A stretch of 64,000 bases of DNA, taken from positions 1 to 64,000 of the forward strand of contig NZ_CP070968.1 in the NCBI RefSeq assembly GCF_017086445.1. Direction: 5' to 3'. The notes under the pieces were generated by a model that worked only from the letters and a program-made list of their open reading frames with translations, was not told the origin of the DNA and did no database searches. This document shows positions 30,975 through 39,949 of the stretch, piece by piece. The translations under genes and the position numbers were made by a program. This DNA is from Brevundimonas fontaquae (GTDB taxonomy: Bacteria > Pseudomonadota > Alphaproteobacteria > Caulobacterales > Caulobacteraceae). Positions within the stretch are counted from its first letter, which is position 1, and the number at the start of each line of letters is the position of its first letter.

Positions 30975-33026
30975 TCAGCCCGCGTGCAGCTCCTGCTTCA
31001 CCCGCTCCGCCAGCGTCTTGATGTCCAGCGGCTTGGGCAGGAAGGACACGCCCGTCTCGTCCTGCAACAGGTCCGAGAAGTCGCTCTCGGCATAGCCCGA
31101 GATGAACATGACCGGCGCGTCGCCCAGATATTTGCGCGCCTTCTTCAGCAAGGACGGCCCATCCAGCCCCGGCATGATGACGTCGGAGATCATCATGTCG
31201 ATCTGGCCGGCGTGTTCCTCGGCCAGCAACAGGGCCTCCTCGCCGTCGGCGGCCTCGATCACCTCATAGCCGCGCTGACGCAGCAGCCGGGCGGCGATGC
31301 CGCGCACGGCGTCCTCGTCCTCGACGAACAGGATGCGGCCGGCGCCCGACAGGTCGCGCGGCGCCTTGGCCTTGACCTCGACCGGCTGAACCTCGGCCAG
31401 CTCCGCCTCGCCCGCCGCCGGCAGGAAGATGCGGAAGGCGGCTCCAGCCCCCTCGATATTGCTGACGGTGATATGGCCGCCCGCCTGCTGCACGATGCCG
31501 TAGACGGTCGCCAGGCCCATGCCGGTCCCCTCGTTCACCGCCTTGGTGGTGAAGAAGGGTTCGAAGATCTTGTCCGCCAGTTCGGGCGGCACGCCGGGTC
31601 CGGTGTCCGACACCTCGATCAGGGCGACTTCGTCTGTCGGCGCATCGACCCAGCCCAGCGCCCGCGCCTCGTCGCCCGTCAGGCGGCGGGTGGCGATGGT
31701 GACGACGCCGGCGCCCGGCTCGACCACGCCGCGCATGGCGTCGCGCGCATTGACGGCGAGGTTCATCACCGCCGTCTCCAGCTGAGACTTGTCGGCCAGC
31801 ACGACTGGCAGGTCGCGTCCGTAGTCGGTCTCCAGCCGCACGTCCTCGCGCAGCAGCCGGCGCAGCAGGATGGCGAACTCGCCCACCAGTTCGCCCAGGT
31901 CCAGCCGCTCGCGCCGCACCGTGGACTTGCGTGAGAAGGCCAGCAGTTTGCGCACCAGATCGGCCGCGCGAATGGCCGTCTGGCGGATCTCGTTCAGCCC
32001 CTCGTAAGAGGGATCGCCGACCGGGTGCCGTTCCAGCAGACCCGACAGCTGAAGCTGGATCGCCGTCAGCAGATTGTTGAAGTCGTGCGCCACGCCCCCG
32101 GCCAGCTGGCCCACGGCCTGCATCTTCTGGGCCTGGTTGAGCTGAAGCTCCATCGACTTCTGACCCGAGACGTCGAACAGCCAGATGCGCCGCTTATCGC
32201 CCTCGGGAGCCACATACAGATGCAGCATCTTGTCGGGATAGGCCCGCGCGACCAGTTCGATCGGCCCCGACGATCCGCCCGCCAGCTTCAGCCGCGCCTC
32301 GGCGATGCCGCCCGGATCGAACAGATGCCCAAAGGCCGCATCGCGCGCCGCCCCCGGTCCGGTCAGGACCGCCAGCGCCGGATTGGCCTCTTCCGCCCGG
32401 CCGGAAAACAGGTCGTCGCCGGCGATCACGGCCGAGCCGAACGGCGCCCCGGCGGCCATGGCCCGCGCCTCGCCGGTCGCCGCTGCGGCGGGCGTGTGCA
32501 CGGGCGCGGCGGCGATGGGCAGGACGGCGTCCGGCGCGGCGCGCATCAGGAACCGTCCCTCGCCCGTCTTGCCATCGCCGATCTGGCCGATGACGACCTC
32601 GACCTCGCGCTGTCCGATCATGACGATGGCGCGGCCCGGCTCGCCTTTGCGCGCCTGGGCGAAGGCCATGTAGAGCGCCTGGGCCGACTTGCCGCGCGGC
32701 AGGGCGCCGGTCGCGCCATTGGCCTCGGACCAGGCGGCGTTGAAGGCCAGGATCTGCCCCGAATCCCAGACCAGCGCCGCCGGTTCGGCCATGGCGTCCA
32801 GCACCTCGATGGCCGCGTCGCTGCTCGGCTTGGCGTCCGCCGCCCGGCGGAAGCCGAACAGACCGATCAGGGCGATGGCGCCCACGGTCAGGATCAGCAC
32901 CAGCCCCGGCGCCGAGGTCGGGTTGGCCCGAAACGCCGGATAGGCCAGGGCCGCAATCGCCGCCACGACGCCGAACGCCATCACGCCGGACAACAGGTCG
33001 AACGAAGGGCGGCGGGTGGACGTCAT
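30975..33026 (-). CDS. cckA: Cell-cycle hybrid histidine kinase CckA
   Basis: CckA controls CtrA through ChpT. The 683-residue protein starts with two membrane segments ([40 protein letters not shown]), then PAS-type regions (about 70-290). The HisKA domain has His314 in GGVAHDFNN; the ATPase domain has [19 protein letters not shown] and [11 protein letters not shown]; a C-terminal receiver has Asp615 (MISDVIMPG). Both residues are offset by eight from the Caulobacter H322/D623 pair, matching the shorter length. It is the last gene after fliQ-fliR-flhB on the same strand, 51 bases beyond flhB. Confidence 0.96.
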   Translation of the reverse strand: MTSTRRPSFDLLSGVMAFGVVAAIAALAYPAFRANPTSAPGLVLILTVGAIALIGLFGFRRAADAKPSSDAAIEVLDAMAEPAALVWDSGQILAFNAAWSEANGATGALPRGKSAQALYMAFAQARKGEPGRAIVMIGQREVEVVIGQIGDGKTGEGRFLMRAAPDAVLPIAAAPVHTPAAAATGEARAMAAGAPFGSAVIAGDDLFSGRAEEANPALAVLTGPGAARDAAFGHLFDPGGIAEARLKLAGGSSGPIELVARAYPDKMLHLYVAPEGDKRRIWLFDVSGQKSMELQLNQAQKMQAVGQLAGGVAHDFNNLLTAIQLQLSGLLERHPVGDPSYEGLNEIRQTAIRAADLVRKLLAFSRKSTVRRERLDLGELVGEFAILLRRLLREDVRLETDYGRDLPVVLADKSQLETAVMNLAVNARDAMRGVVEPGAGVVTIATRRLTGDEARALGWVDAPTDEVALIEVSDTGPGVPPELADKIFEPFFTTKAVNEGTGMGLATVYGIVQQAGGHITVSNIEGAGAAFRIFLPAAGEAELAEVQPVEVKAKAPRDLSGAGRILFVEDEDAVRGIAARLLRQRGYEVIEAADGEEALLLAEEHAGQIDMMISDVIMPGLDGPSLLKKARKYLGDAPVMFISGYAESDFSDLLQDETGVSFLPKPLDIKTLAERVKQELHAG

Positions 33027-33077
33027 ACAGCCTCGCGAATCAGTGTTGCGATCATACGCCCAAATCCTGACGCCGCC

Positions 33078-34154
33078 TTACCGGCGCTTACGGGACTGGA
33101 AGACGAAGCCGATGATCTTGGCGGCGGCGTCGAAATGTTCGCGCGGAATGACCTCGTCCACCTCGACGGTTGCGTACAGGGCGCGCGCCAGCGGCACGTT
33201 CTCGACGATCGGCACGCCGTGCTCGGTCGCCACTTCGCGGATGCGCAGGGCCAGGGCGTCCACGCCCTTGGCCACGCAGATCGGCGCCCCGTCGCCCTGA
33301 TCCGGCTCATAGCGCAGGGCGACCGAATAGTGGGTCGGGTTGGTCACGATGACGGTGGCCTTGGGCACATTGGCCATCATCCGCTGGCGGCTGCGCTGCA
33401 TGCGGATCTGCTTCAGCTTGGCCTTGATGTGCGGGTCGCCTTCGGACTGTTTGAAGTCTTCCTTCAGCTCTTCCTTGGTCATCCGCATACGCTTGGCGAA
33501 GCGCATCTTCTGCCAGATGAAGTCGGCCCCGGCCGTGGCGCCCAGCAGGATGATCGAGGCCACGAACAGCGAGATGGCCATGTCGCGCGCCAGCGGCAGG
33601 ATCGCCATCGGGCTGATCGAGGCCATGTTCTCGAACTCGCGCAGATGCGGCTTCAACACCATCCAGCACACCGCGCAGACGGCGATCAGCTTCAGGAAGG
33701 TCTTGACGAACTGCGCCAGGCCGTCGGGGCCGAAGATGCGCTTGAACCCCTGCATCGGGCTGACCGCCGACCATTTGGGCTTCAGCTTTTCGGCGGTGAA
33801 GATCAGGCCGGACTGGGCGACATTGCCCCCGACCCCGCCCAGGATGGTCGCCAGCATGACGGCTCCCAGGAAGGGCGCCACGGCCCAGACGGCGCGCACC
33901 ATGATCTGGTTGCCCGCGCCCGAGTTCAGCACCCCCAGCATCTCGTGGGGCGCGGCGATGAAGGGCAGCATCTGTTCGGCGATGGACGAGGCGAACCATC
34001 CTCCCCCCATCAGGATCACCGCCGCCGCCCCCGCCAGCGACAGCACCTGGGCGACGTCGGGCGACTTGGCCGCATCGCCCTTCTTTCGGGCGTCCTCAAG
34101 CTTTCGCGGGGTCGCCTCTTCGGTTTTCGACTCGGGATCCGCGCCTTCAGCCAC
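33078..34154 (-). CDS. flhB: Flagellar export switch protein FlhB
   Basis: FlhB is the export-gate subunit of the flagellar type III apparatus and sets substrate specificity. The 358-residue protein has the N-terminal signature KTEEATPRKLEDARKKGD, four membrane segments and the self-cleavage motif Asn272-Pro273-Thr274-His275 (VTNPTHYSVALRY), then ICVAKGVDALALRIREVA. I chose GTG at 34154, which overlaps the fliR stop by 8 bases and gives the family-typical length. An open frame to 34223 lies inside fliR and is unlikely. Confidence 0.95.
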   Translation of the reverse strand: MAEGADPESKTEEATPRKLEDARKKGDAAKSPDVAQVLSLAGAAAVILMGGGWFASSIAEQMLPFIAAPHEMLGVLNSGAGNQIMVRAVWAVAPFLGAVMLATILGGVGGNVAQSGLIFTAEKLKPKWSAVSPMQGFKRIFGPDGLAQFVKTFLKLIAVCAVCWMVLKPHLREFENMASISPMAILPLARDMAISLFVASIILLGATAGADFIWQKMRFAKRMRMTKEELKEDFKQSEGDPHIKAKLKQIRMQRSRQRMMANVPKATVIVTNPTHYSVALRYEPDQGDGAPICVAKGVDALALRIREVATEHGVPIVENVPLARALYATVEVDEVIPREHFDAAAKIIGFVFQSRKRR

Positions 34155-34920
34155 CCGGGCCTCCCAGCACGAAATACTCCGCCAGACGGCGGTAGCGGTC
34201 GATGAAGAGGGTGCCGAGCGCACCCAGGCTCAGGGCGAAGATCGACAGGCCCAGGATGACGCTCAAGGGCGCGGCGGCGAAATAGACCTGGAACGACGGC
34301 ATGACCCGCGCCACCAGCCCGGACGCCAGGTTGAAGATCAGGGCGAAGACCAGCACCGGCGCCGACAGCTGCACGCCCAACAGGAAGCTGTCGCCCAGGG
34401 TCCGCACCGCCATCTGGGTGAAGTCGGCCATCATCAGCGGCTGGGCCGGCGAGATCAGCCGATACGATCCCACCATGCCGGCGATGAACAGGTGGTGGGT
34501 GTCGGTGGCGAACAGCAGCGTCACCCCCAGCAGGGCTAGAAAGGCGGCGATGGTCGAGCCCGGCTGGGCCTGCATCGGATTGGCGGTCTGGGCGAAGCTG
34601 AGCGTCGTCTGCAGCGACACGATTTCGCCCGCCGTCGCCAGGGCGCTCATGAACATGCGTAGCAAAAGGCCGATCATCAGGCCCACGACCACCTCGCGGA
34701 TGATCCACCCGACCATCAGCCCCATGCTGTCCGGCAGGCCCGGCAGCGAACCGCGCACCACCGGCCACAGCGCCAGACTGATGACCAGGGCCAGCGACAG
34801 TCGCACGCGCGGGGGCACATAGGCCTCGCCAAAGCCGGGGATCAGCATCAGGATCGCCGCGATCCGGGCGAAGATCAGCCCCCCGGCCCAGACCTGATCG
34901 GCGGTCGCATAAGCGTCCAC
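34147..34920 (-). CDS. fliR: Flagellar biosynthetic protein FliR
   Basis: FliR is an integral-membrane component of the flagellar export gate (with FliP and FliQ). The 257-residue protein contains about six hydrophobic segments and the conserved stretches IPGFGEAYVPPRVRLSLALVISLAL, GEIVSLQTTLSFAQTANP and PVLVFALIFNLASGLVARVMPSFQVY. The start is GTG at 34920, which shares a base with the fliQ TAG stop (TAGTG), so translation is coupled. The gene order fliQ-fliR-flhB-cckA suggests one transcript. Confidence 0.95.
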   Translation of the reverse strand: MDAYATADQVWAGGLIFARIAAILMLIPGFGEAYVPPRVRLSLALVISLALWPVVRGSLPGLPDSMGLMVGWIIREVVVGLMIGLLLRMFMSALATAGEIVSLQTTLSFAQTANPMQAQPGSTIAAFLALLGVTLLFATDTHHLFIAGMVGSYRLISPAQPLMMADFTQMAVRTLGDSFLLGVQLSAPVLVFALIFNLASGLVARVMPSFQVYFAAAPLSVILGLSIFALSLGALGTLFIDRYRRLAEYFVLGGPGG

Positions 34921-35183
34921 TACATCCCCGCGATGCGGGCCGCGATCTGGCGCATGAAGCCGCCTAGCAGGGCGCCCATCAGCGGCAGGAACAGGATCAG
35001 CGAAACGAAGATGGCGATGATCTTGGGCGCATAGATCAGGGTCTGTTCCTGGATCTGCGTCAGGGCCTGAAACAGGCCGATCACCACGCCGACGACCAGG
35101 CCGACCAGCAGCACCGGCAGGCACAGCTGGATCGTCAGCCAGATGGCGTCGCGCCCGACGTCCAGAACTTCCGCGCCGTTCAT
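34920..35183 (-). CDS. fliQ: Flagellar biosynthetic protein FliQ
   Basis: This 87-residue protein of the flagellar export gate has two long hydrophobic helices (AIWLTIQLCLPVLLVGLVVGVVIGLFQ and IIAIFVSLILFLPLMGALLGGF) separated by the conserved ALTQIQEQTLIYAPK. ATG at 35183 is preferred because GGGAG lies 6 bases upstream; an in-frame start five codons earlier is possible. It is the first gene of the fliQ-fliR-flhB-cckA cluster, with a candidate CtrA box 46 bases before the start. Confidence 0.95.
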   Translation of the reverse strand: MNGAEVLDVGRDAIWLTIQLCLPVLLVGLVVGVVIGLFQALTQIQEQTLIYAPKIIAIFVSLILFLPLMGALLGGFMRQIAARIAGM

Positions 35184-35480
35184 CGGCTGCTCCCGCAAAC
35201 TACTGGGCAGAAAATGCCGACAGGATGGTTAACAGGCCGCTAACCAGACGCGTCTTCGTCCAGACCTGACCACGGAAAAATCTCGCGTTCGGCCTTGAAC
35301 GGCGCCGCTTCGATGCCGACTTCCCCGCCTTCGCCTTGGGGAGCGCCATCCATTCGATTTCAGACGAATTAGACGAATTAGACTCTCTTTTTCCGACTTC
35401 GCCGTCTGAACGCGCGCGCGCCTCGTAATGTGGCGGCTCGCCCCTCCCCTTCCCTCAAGCGCTCCGCTATCTAGGCCGCC
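35184..35480. other. Divergent fliQ/folE intergenic region with a 9-bp tandem repeat
   Basis: This 297-base region holds the CtrA-like box near fliQ. Nearer folE is a short direct repeat: AGACGAATT at 35362-35370 and 35371-35379, with AGAC again at 35380-35383, followed by CTCTCTTTTTCC. I see no gene here. Confidence 0.5.
35227..35245 (-). promoter_or_regulatory. Candidate CtrA box upstream of fliQ
   Basis: On the minus strand the sequence reads GGTTAGCGGCCTGTTAACC. It contains TTAG-N7-TTAACC, one base off the CtrA full-site consensus TTAA-N7-TTAAC. It is also a near-palindrome (GGTTA/TAACC). In Caulobacter the fliQ operon is an early flagellar transcript controlled by CtrA, which fits the position. 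Confidence 0.6.
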
Positions 35481-36065
35481 ATGACCGACGCCCCCGCCTC
35501 CAAAGTCTCCCAGGCCGACGCCGAAGCCGCCGTCCGCACCCTGATCGAATGGGCCGGCGACAACCCGGATCGCGAAGGTCTGCTGGAAACCCCCGCCCGC
35601 GTCGCCAAGAGCTATCGCGAGCTTTTCCAGGGCTATGAGGTCGACCCCCTCTCCTATCTGGAGAAGACCTTCGAGGAGACGGGCGGCTACGACCAGCTGG
35701 TCGTGCTGAAGGACATCCGCTTCGTCAGCTTCTGCGAGCACCATATGCTGCCGGTCGTAGGCAAGGCGCACGTCGCCTATCTGCCGACGGACCGCGTCGT
35801 CGGCATCTCCAAACTGGCCCGTGTGGTGCGCGGCTTCGCCCGCCGCCTTCAGATCCAGGAAAAGATGACCTCCGAGATCGCCGAGGCCATCCAGACCGTC
35901 CTTCGCCCCCACGGCGTCGGCGTCGTCATCGAGGCCGAGCACAGCTGCATGACCCTGCGCGGCGTCAATGCGCCCGGCGCCAGCCTGTCGACCAGCCACC
36001 TGATCGGCGTCGTCCGCGACGACCCCCGCACCCGCGAGGAGTTTCTGCGCCTGGTGCGGGGCTAA
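35481..36065 (+). CDS. folE: GTP cyclohydrolase I
   Basis: FolE converts GTP to 7,8-dihydroneopterin triphosphate, the first step to folate and other pterins. The 194-residue protein has zinc ligands Cys85 and His88 in FCEHHMLPVVGKAHVAYLP and Cys156 in EAEHSCMTLRGV, plus the active-site region DRVVGISKLARVV. The N-terminal helix region (GDNPDREGLLETPARVAKSY) is typical. The ATG at 35481 is clear. A small lipoprotein gene begins 4 bases after the stop and may be cotranscribed. Confidence 0.97.
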   Translation: MTDAPASKVSQADAEAAVRTLIEWAGDNPDREGLLETPARVAKSYRELFQGYEVDPLSYLEKTFEETGGYDQLVVLKDIRFVSFCEHHMLPVVGKAHVAYLPTDRVVGISKLARVVRGFARRLQIQEKMTSEIAEAIQTVLRPHGVGVVIEAEHSCMTLRGVNAPGASLSTSHLIGVVRDDPRTREEFLRLVRG

Positions 36066-36069
36066 GAGG

Positions 36070-36771
36070 ATGCGCGGGCGCAGCGCGGCAGGGGTAGCCC
36101 TGGCACTCCTGTGCACAATAATGACGGGCTGCGCGACGCCTGGTGAAAGGATGACCGGTTCGGCTCCTCCCGGCGGCAAGGGGGCGGCGATCCTGTCTGG
36201 ATATATCGTCCAGCACGACGCCGTGAACCGGTCTGGCGACGTTCTAATCCGCAAGATCGATCCCCAGACAGGTCATTTCCTGCCCGCGGCGCCGGACACC
36301 ATAGCCAAGTTCGCCTTGTTGCCAGCTTTCAGATTTGAGGACGTGCTGCGTCGCGGCGATCCAGCCGGACGTTCGCGTCTACACGCCGACGACTTGACGC
36401 CGATCGTACTGGCCCCGGGACTTTGGGCCGTCGAACGGGCGTGGACGAGTTCGAACAACGCAAACCTGATCATGTCGAGCAGCAGTCTGACCGGCCAGGA
36501 GCGCGGCCTTCTGGACACCTGGGGGTTCGAAGTGTTCCCGGGCCAGATCGTTGCTTTGCCGCTTCTGGCTGTGAGCCCGCAGGAAGCAATGGGCCGGCCG
36601 GGACCGGCTTCTGTCATCCCTGAAACAGAAGGCGCCGCCAGACTTGGCGAGGTTTCCACCCAAGGCGCGTCTGCAGTCGCTGTTCAATGGCGATCTGTGT
36701 CGGTTCCTTGCCCCGAAATTCGATACGAAGGACTTCAGCTCAGGGGCGAAGTGGAATGCGCTCCCCGATAG
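36070..36771 (+). CDS. Lipoprotein of unknown function
   Basis: This 233-residue product starts MRGRSAAGVALALLCTIMTGC, a lipoprotein signal with lipobox MTGC. The mature protein contains ILSGYIVQHDAVNRSGDVLIRKIDPQTGHFL, LAPGLWAVERAWTSSNN and EVFPGQIVALPLLAV, consistent with a beta-rich secreted domain. Two Cys near the C-terminus (PCPEIRYEG, EVECAPR) could pair. I do not recognise a family. It begins 4 bases after folE, but its base composition looks somewhat less GC-rich than its neighbours, so it may be a recent or fast-evolving gene. Confidence 0.65.
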   Translation: MRGRSAAGVALALLCTIMTGCATPGERMTGSAPPGGKGAAILSGYIVQHDAVNRSGDVLIRKIDPQTGHFLPAAPDTIAKFALLPAFRFEDVLRRGDPAGRSRLHADDLTPIVLAPGLWAVERAWTSSNNANLIMSSSSLTGQERGLLDTWGFEVFPGQIVALPLLAVSPQEAMGRPGPASVIPETEGAARLGEVSTQGASAVAVQWRSVSVPCPEIRYEGLQLRGEVECAPR

Positions 36772-36825
36772 CAGCCCGATCTCGGCCCATCTCTTGCGGT
36801 GAACAGGCATAAGGAGGCGCTGACG

Positions 36826-37983
36826 ATGCCCTGGTCCCTGATTTCGACCCGCAATGAGACAGTTCAGATCGCGCGCGGCGGCTGGCTGGACGCGCTGCGT
36901 TTCATCGTGGCCTTCCTGATCATCCTGCATCACTTCCAGGCCGCCGGTCCCGAGCCGCTCGCCCACCTGATCAATCCGATCTTCGAACGCGGCGGCTTCC
37001 TGCTGACCAACTTCTTCCTGATCGACAGCGGCTATGTGCTGATGCGCGTCTATGGCGCGGCGGTGGACAAGGGTCGGATGTCGCCCGGCGATTTCTTCCT
37101 GAAGCGGTTCCTGCGCGTCGTGCCCGCCCACCTGATCATGGGTTTGTCGCTGGTCGCCTTCGTGCTGCTGGCTACCGCCGCCGGCTCGCCGCCCCGCAAT
37201 CCCGAATGGTTCGCCTGGGATCAGCTGCCGGCCCAGCTGCTACTGCTGCAATCCTATGGCGTGCATGGCGGCCTGGGCTGGAACGCGCCGACCTGGTCGA
37301 TCTCGGCCCTGATCGGCTGCTATCTGGCCTTCCCCTGGATCATTCGCGGCCTGATGCGTCTGGGTCCGTGGTCGGCCCTGGCCGTCGGCGTCGGCGTCTA
37401 TCTGGTCGCCAACCAGCTGTGCTGGTCGTTCCTCGGCTACCCCGTCTATCAGATGCCGATGCGCTACGGCATCATCCGCGCCCTGCCGCTGTTCTTCCTG
37501 GGCATGTGCCTGGCCTGGTTCGCCCAGAAGGTCTGGATCGCCCCGCGTCTGGCCGGCTGGGCCGGGGTGCTGGCCGCCGTCGGCTTCTTCGCGCTTCAGC
37601 TTCACGACAAGCACGCCCTTGTCGCCCTGACCCTGATCTCGATCATCATCCTGGCCGCCGGCGCCGTGCCTGTGACCAAGCCCTCGAAGTGGGTCGAGAC
37701 CGCCGCCATGGTCTCCTTCTCCATGTTCATCTCCAACGAGGTGGTCCGCATCGTCTGGTTCGGCGTGGTCAATGCAGTCGAGGCGCGCGTCGCCTTGCCC
37801 CTCTTCGTTCAATGGGGCCTGTGGGGCCTGGGCGTCATCGCGGCGGTCGCCTTCGCCTTCGCCTTCCACTTCGCGATCGACAATCCGATCCAGACCCGCA
37901 TCCGCGCCTGGCTGAAGCGTCGCAGCGCTCGTCGCGGCAAGGCGCAACCCAAGCTCGGCCCGGTCATCTCCATCGACGGCTGA
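36826..37983 (+). CDS. Acyltransferase family 3 (OafA/YrhL-like) membrane protein
   Basis: This 385-residue integral-membrane acyltransferase has about ten hydrophobic segments. The family signature begins WLDALRFIVAFLIILHHF, with the catalytic-type His in the HHF motif, followed by GGFLLTNFFLIDSGYVLMRVY and FLKRFLRVVPAHLIMG. These proteins O-acetylate or otherwise acylate surface sugars or lipids. The ATG at 36826 has a strong AAGGAGG 8 bases upstream; the frame could start at GTG 36799 but with no such site. The target glycan is unknown. Two 34-base repeats follow the gene. Confidence 0.88.
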   Translation: MPWSLISTRNETVQIARGGWLDALRFIVAFLIILHHFQAAGPEPLAHLINPIFERGGFLLTNFFLIDSGYVLMRVYGAAVDKGRMSPGDFFLKRFLRVVPAHLIMGLSLVAFVLLATAAGSPPRNPEWFAWDQLPAQLLLLQSYGVHGGLGWNAPTWSISALIGCYLAFPWIIRGLMRLGPWSALAVGVGVYLVANQLCWSFLGYPVYQMPMRYGIIRALPLFFLGMCLAWFAQKVWIAPRLAGWAGVLAAVGFFALQLHDKHALVALTLISIIILAAGAVPVTKPSKWVETAAMVSFSMFISNEVVRIVWFGVVNAVEARVALPLFVQWGLWGLGVIAAVAFAFAFHFAIDNPIQTRIRAWLKRRSARRGKAQPKLGPVISIDG

Positions 37984-38001
37984 CTGCCCTGGGCGAGCGG
38001 T

Positions 38002-38088
38002 GATCCTCGCCCCCAAGGTCGCCTTGGCGACCGACGATCCTCGACCCCAAGGTCGCCTTGGCGACCGACGATCCTCGACCAAAGTCGC
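38002..38088 (+). repeat. Tandem 34-bp repeat with two mutually exclusive hairpins per unit
   Basis: Unit 1 is 38002-38035 and unit 2 is 38036-38069; they differ at one position (CGCCC versus CGACC). A degenerate third start (GATCCTCGACCAAAGTCGC) runs 38070-38088. Each full unit contains GGTCGCC-TT-GGCGACC and, overlapping it, CCAAGG-TCG-CCTTGG, which cannot form together. The array lies between the acyltransferase stop and the MFS transporter gene. No spacers, so this is not CRISPR. Confidence 0.75.
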
Positions 38089-38185
38089 TCTCTCCACCCG
38101 CCCCGCTCTCGGTCAATGTCGGCGTCCACGCATCCTGAAGGATGTGCAGAACGGCCGATAACGGCGACACGGGAGGAAATGGATC

Positions 38186-39859
38186 ATGGCAACCGACGCA
38201 CCCCTTGCGTCCGGAGGAGAGGAGCACACCGTCGATCGCAGCGATCGCCTGGTCATCCTCGCCTCATCGGTCGGCACCGTCATCGAGTGGTACGACTTCT
38301 ATCTTTACGGCTCTCTGGCGGCGATCATCACCGTCCAGTTCTTCTCGGGCGTCAACGAAACCACCGGCTACATCTTCGCACTGATGGCCTTCGCCGCCGG
38401 CTTTGCGGTGAGGCCCTTCGGCGCCATCGTCTTCGGGCGGCTGGGCGACCTTTGGGGACGCAAGAACACCTTCCTCGTCACCATGCTGCTGATGGGTCTG
38501 TCGACCTTCGTCGTCGGCCTGTTGCCGCCCTATGCGGTCATCGGCATCGCCGCGCCCATCATTCTGGTGCTGATGCGCCTGATCCAGGGCTTGGCCTTGG
38601 GTGGTGAATACGGTGGCGCCGCCACCTACGTCGCCGAGCACGCCCCGCAGGGCAAGCGCGGCTACTATACCTCCTTCATCCAGATCACGGCGACCGCCGG
38701 ACTGGTGCTCAGCCTGCTGGTCATCCTGAGCGTCCGCTATACGGTCGGCGAGGAAGCCTTCGCCGCATGGGGCTGGCGCATTCCGTTCCTGGTCTCGATC
38801 CTGCTGTTGGGCGTGTCCCTGTGGATCCGCCTGAAGCTGGCCGAAAGCCCGTCGTTCAAGCGGATGAAGGCCGAGGGCAAGGGCTCCAAGACCCCGCTGA
38901 AGGACAGCTTCGGCAAGTGGCCCAACCTGAAGCTGGTGCTGATCGCCCTGCTGGGCCTCACCGCCGGCCAGGCCGTCATCTGGTACACCGGCCAGTTCTA
39001 CGCCCTGTTCTTCCTGGAACGGGTCATGAAGGTCGACGCCACCCTGGTCTATGTGCTGCTGACCATCGCGCTTCTGGCCGCTTCACCCTTCTTCATCTTC
39101 TGGGGCTGGCTTTCGGACAAGGTGGGCAGAAAGCCGATCATCCTGGCCGGCTGCCTGATCGCGGCCCTGACCTATTTCCCGCTGTTCAACGCCCTGACCC
39201 AGGCCGCCAATCCCAAGCTGGCCGCCGCCGCCGCCTCGGCGCCGGTCACGGTCTATGCCGATCCGGCCGACTGTAATCTGCAGTTCGATCCGGTGGGCAA
39301 GACGGTGTTCAACCACTCCTGCGACGTGGCCAAATCCTATCTGGCCAAGGCGGGCGTGACCTACACAAACGTCGCGGCGCCGGCGGGCACGGTCGCCGAG
39401 GTGCGTATCGGCGATCAGGCCGTCATCCCCAGCTTCCGTGGCGACGCCATGGCCCCGGCCGACTTCGCCGCCCAGAAGAAGACCTGGGACAAGAGCCTGG
39501 GCGAGGCCCTGACCGCCGCCGGCTATCCGGCCAAGGCCGACAGCGCCCTGGTCAACAAGCCGATGGTGGTGCTGATTTTGTTCATCCTCGGCTTCTACGT
39601 GACCATGGTCTACGGACCGATCGCGGCGGCTCTGGTCGAGATGTTCCCGACCAACATCCGCTACACCTCCATGTCCCTGCCCTATCACATCGGCAACGGC
39701 TGGTTCGGCGGCTTCCTGCCGACCACCGCCTTCGCCATCGTGGCGGCGACGGGCAACATCTACTCCGGCCTCTGGTACCCGATCGTGGTGGCCCTGGGGA
39801 CGGTCGTTCTGGGCTTCCTGCTGGTCAAGGAAGGCAAGGACGTCGATCTGAACGCCTGA
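38186..39859 (+). CDS. MFS transporter (metabolite:H+ symporter type) with large periplasmic loop
   Basis: This 557-residue major-facilitator protein is of the MHS subfamily. The N-terminal half shows IEWYDFYLYGSLA, RPFGAIVFGRLGDLWGRKN (motif A) and RLIQGLALGGEYGGAATYVAEHAP, all typical. A second motif A-like SDKVGRKP lies before transmembrane segment 9. About 105 hydrophilic residues (roughly 345-450, with cysteines in DPADCNLQF and NHSCDVAK) follow that segment and should face the periplasm. The substrate is probably a small organic acid or zwitterion; its place beside an acetate module is suggestive only. It ends at a strong terminator. Confidence 0.85.
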   Translation: MATDAPLASGGEEHTVDRSDRLVILASSVGTVIEWYDFYLYGSLAAIITVQFFSGVNETTGYIFALMAFAAGFAVRPFGAIVFGRLGDLWGRKNTFLVTMLLMGLSTFVVGLLPPYAVIGIAAPIILVLMRLIQGLALGGEYGGAATYVAEHAPQGKRGYYTSFIQITATAGLVLSLLVILSVRYTVGEEAFAAWGWRIPFLVSILLLGVSLWIRLKLAESPSFKRMKAEGKGSKTPLKDSFGKWPNLKLVLIALLGLTAGQAVIWYTGQFYALFFLERVMKVDATLVYVLLTIALLAASPFFIFWGWLSDKVGRKPIILAGCLIAALTYFPLFNALTQAANPKLAAAAASAPVTVYADPADCNLQFDPVGKTVFNHSCDVAKSYLAKAGVTYTNVAAPAGTVAEVRIGDQAVIPSFRGDAMAPADFAAQKKTWDKSLGEALTAAGYPAKADSALVNKPMVVLILFILGFYVTMVYGPIAAALVEMFPTNIRYTSMSLPYHIGNGWFGGFLPTTAFAIVAATGNIYSGLWYPIVVALGTVVLGFLLVKEGKDVDLNA

Positions 39860-39881
39860 TCCTGCTTTCAGGCGGAATGAA

Positions 39882-39912
39882 GGGCGGGTCGTCGCAAGAC
39901 GGCCCGCCTTTC
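39882..39912 (+). terminator. Intrinsic terminator after the MFS transporter
   Basis: GGGCGGGTCGTC (39882-39893), loop GCAA, GACGGCCCGCCT (39898-39909) forms a 12-bp stem with two G-U pairs, followed by TTTC. It ends 38 bases before the sensor-kinase ATG. Confidence 0.75.
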
Positions 39913-39949
39913 GCTTGTGAAACACCCCGTGCCCGGTTCAGATGCCCCG

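Noticed and set aside
36070..36771. Horizontally acquired insert between folE and the acyltransferase
   Set aside because: The gene is a little less GC-rich by eye, but there are no flanking repeats, integrase or tRNA. One atypical lipoprotein is not enough to call an island.
38002..38088. Possible CRISPR array
   Set aside because: The repeats are directly adjacent with no spacers, only two full units exist, and no cas gene is nearby.
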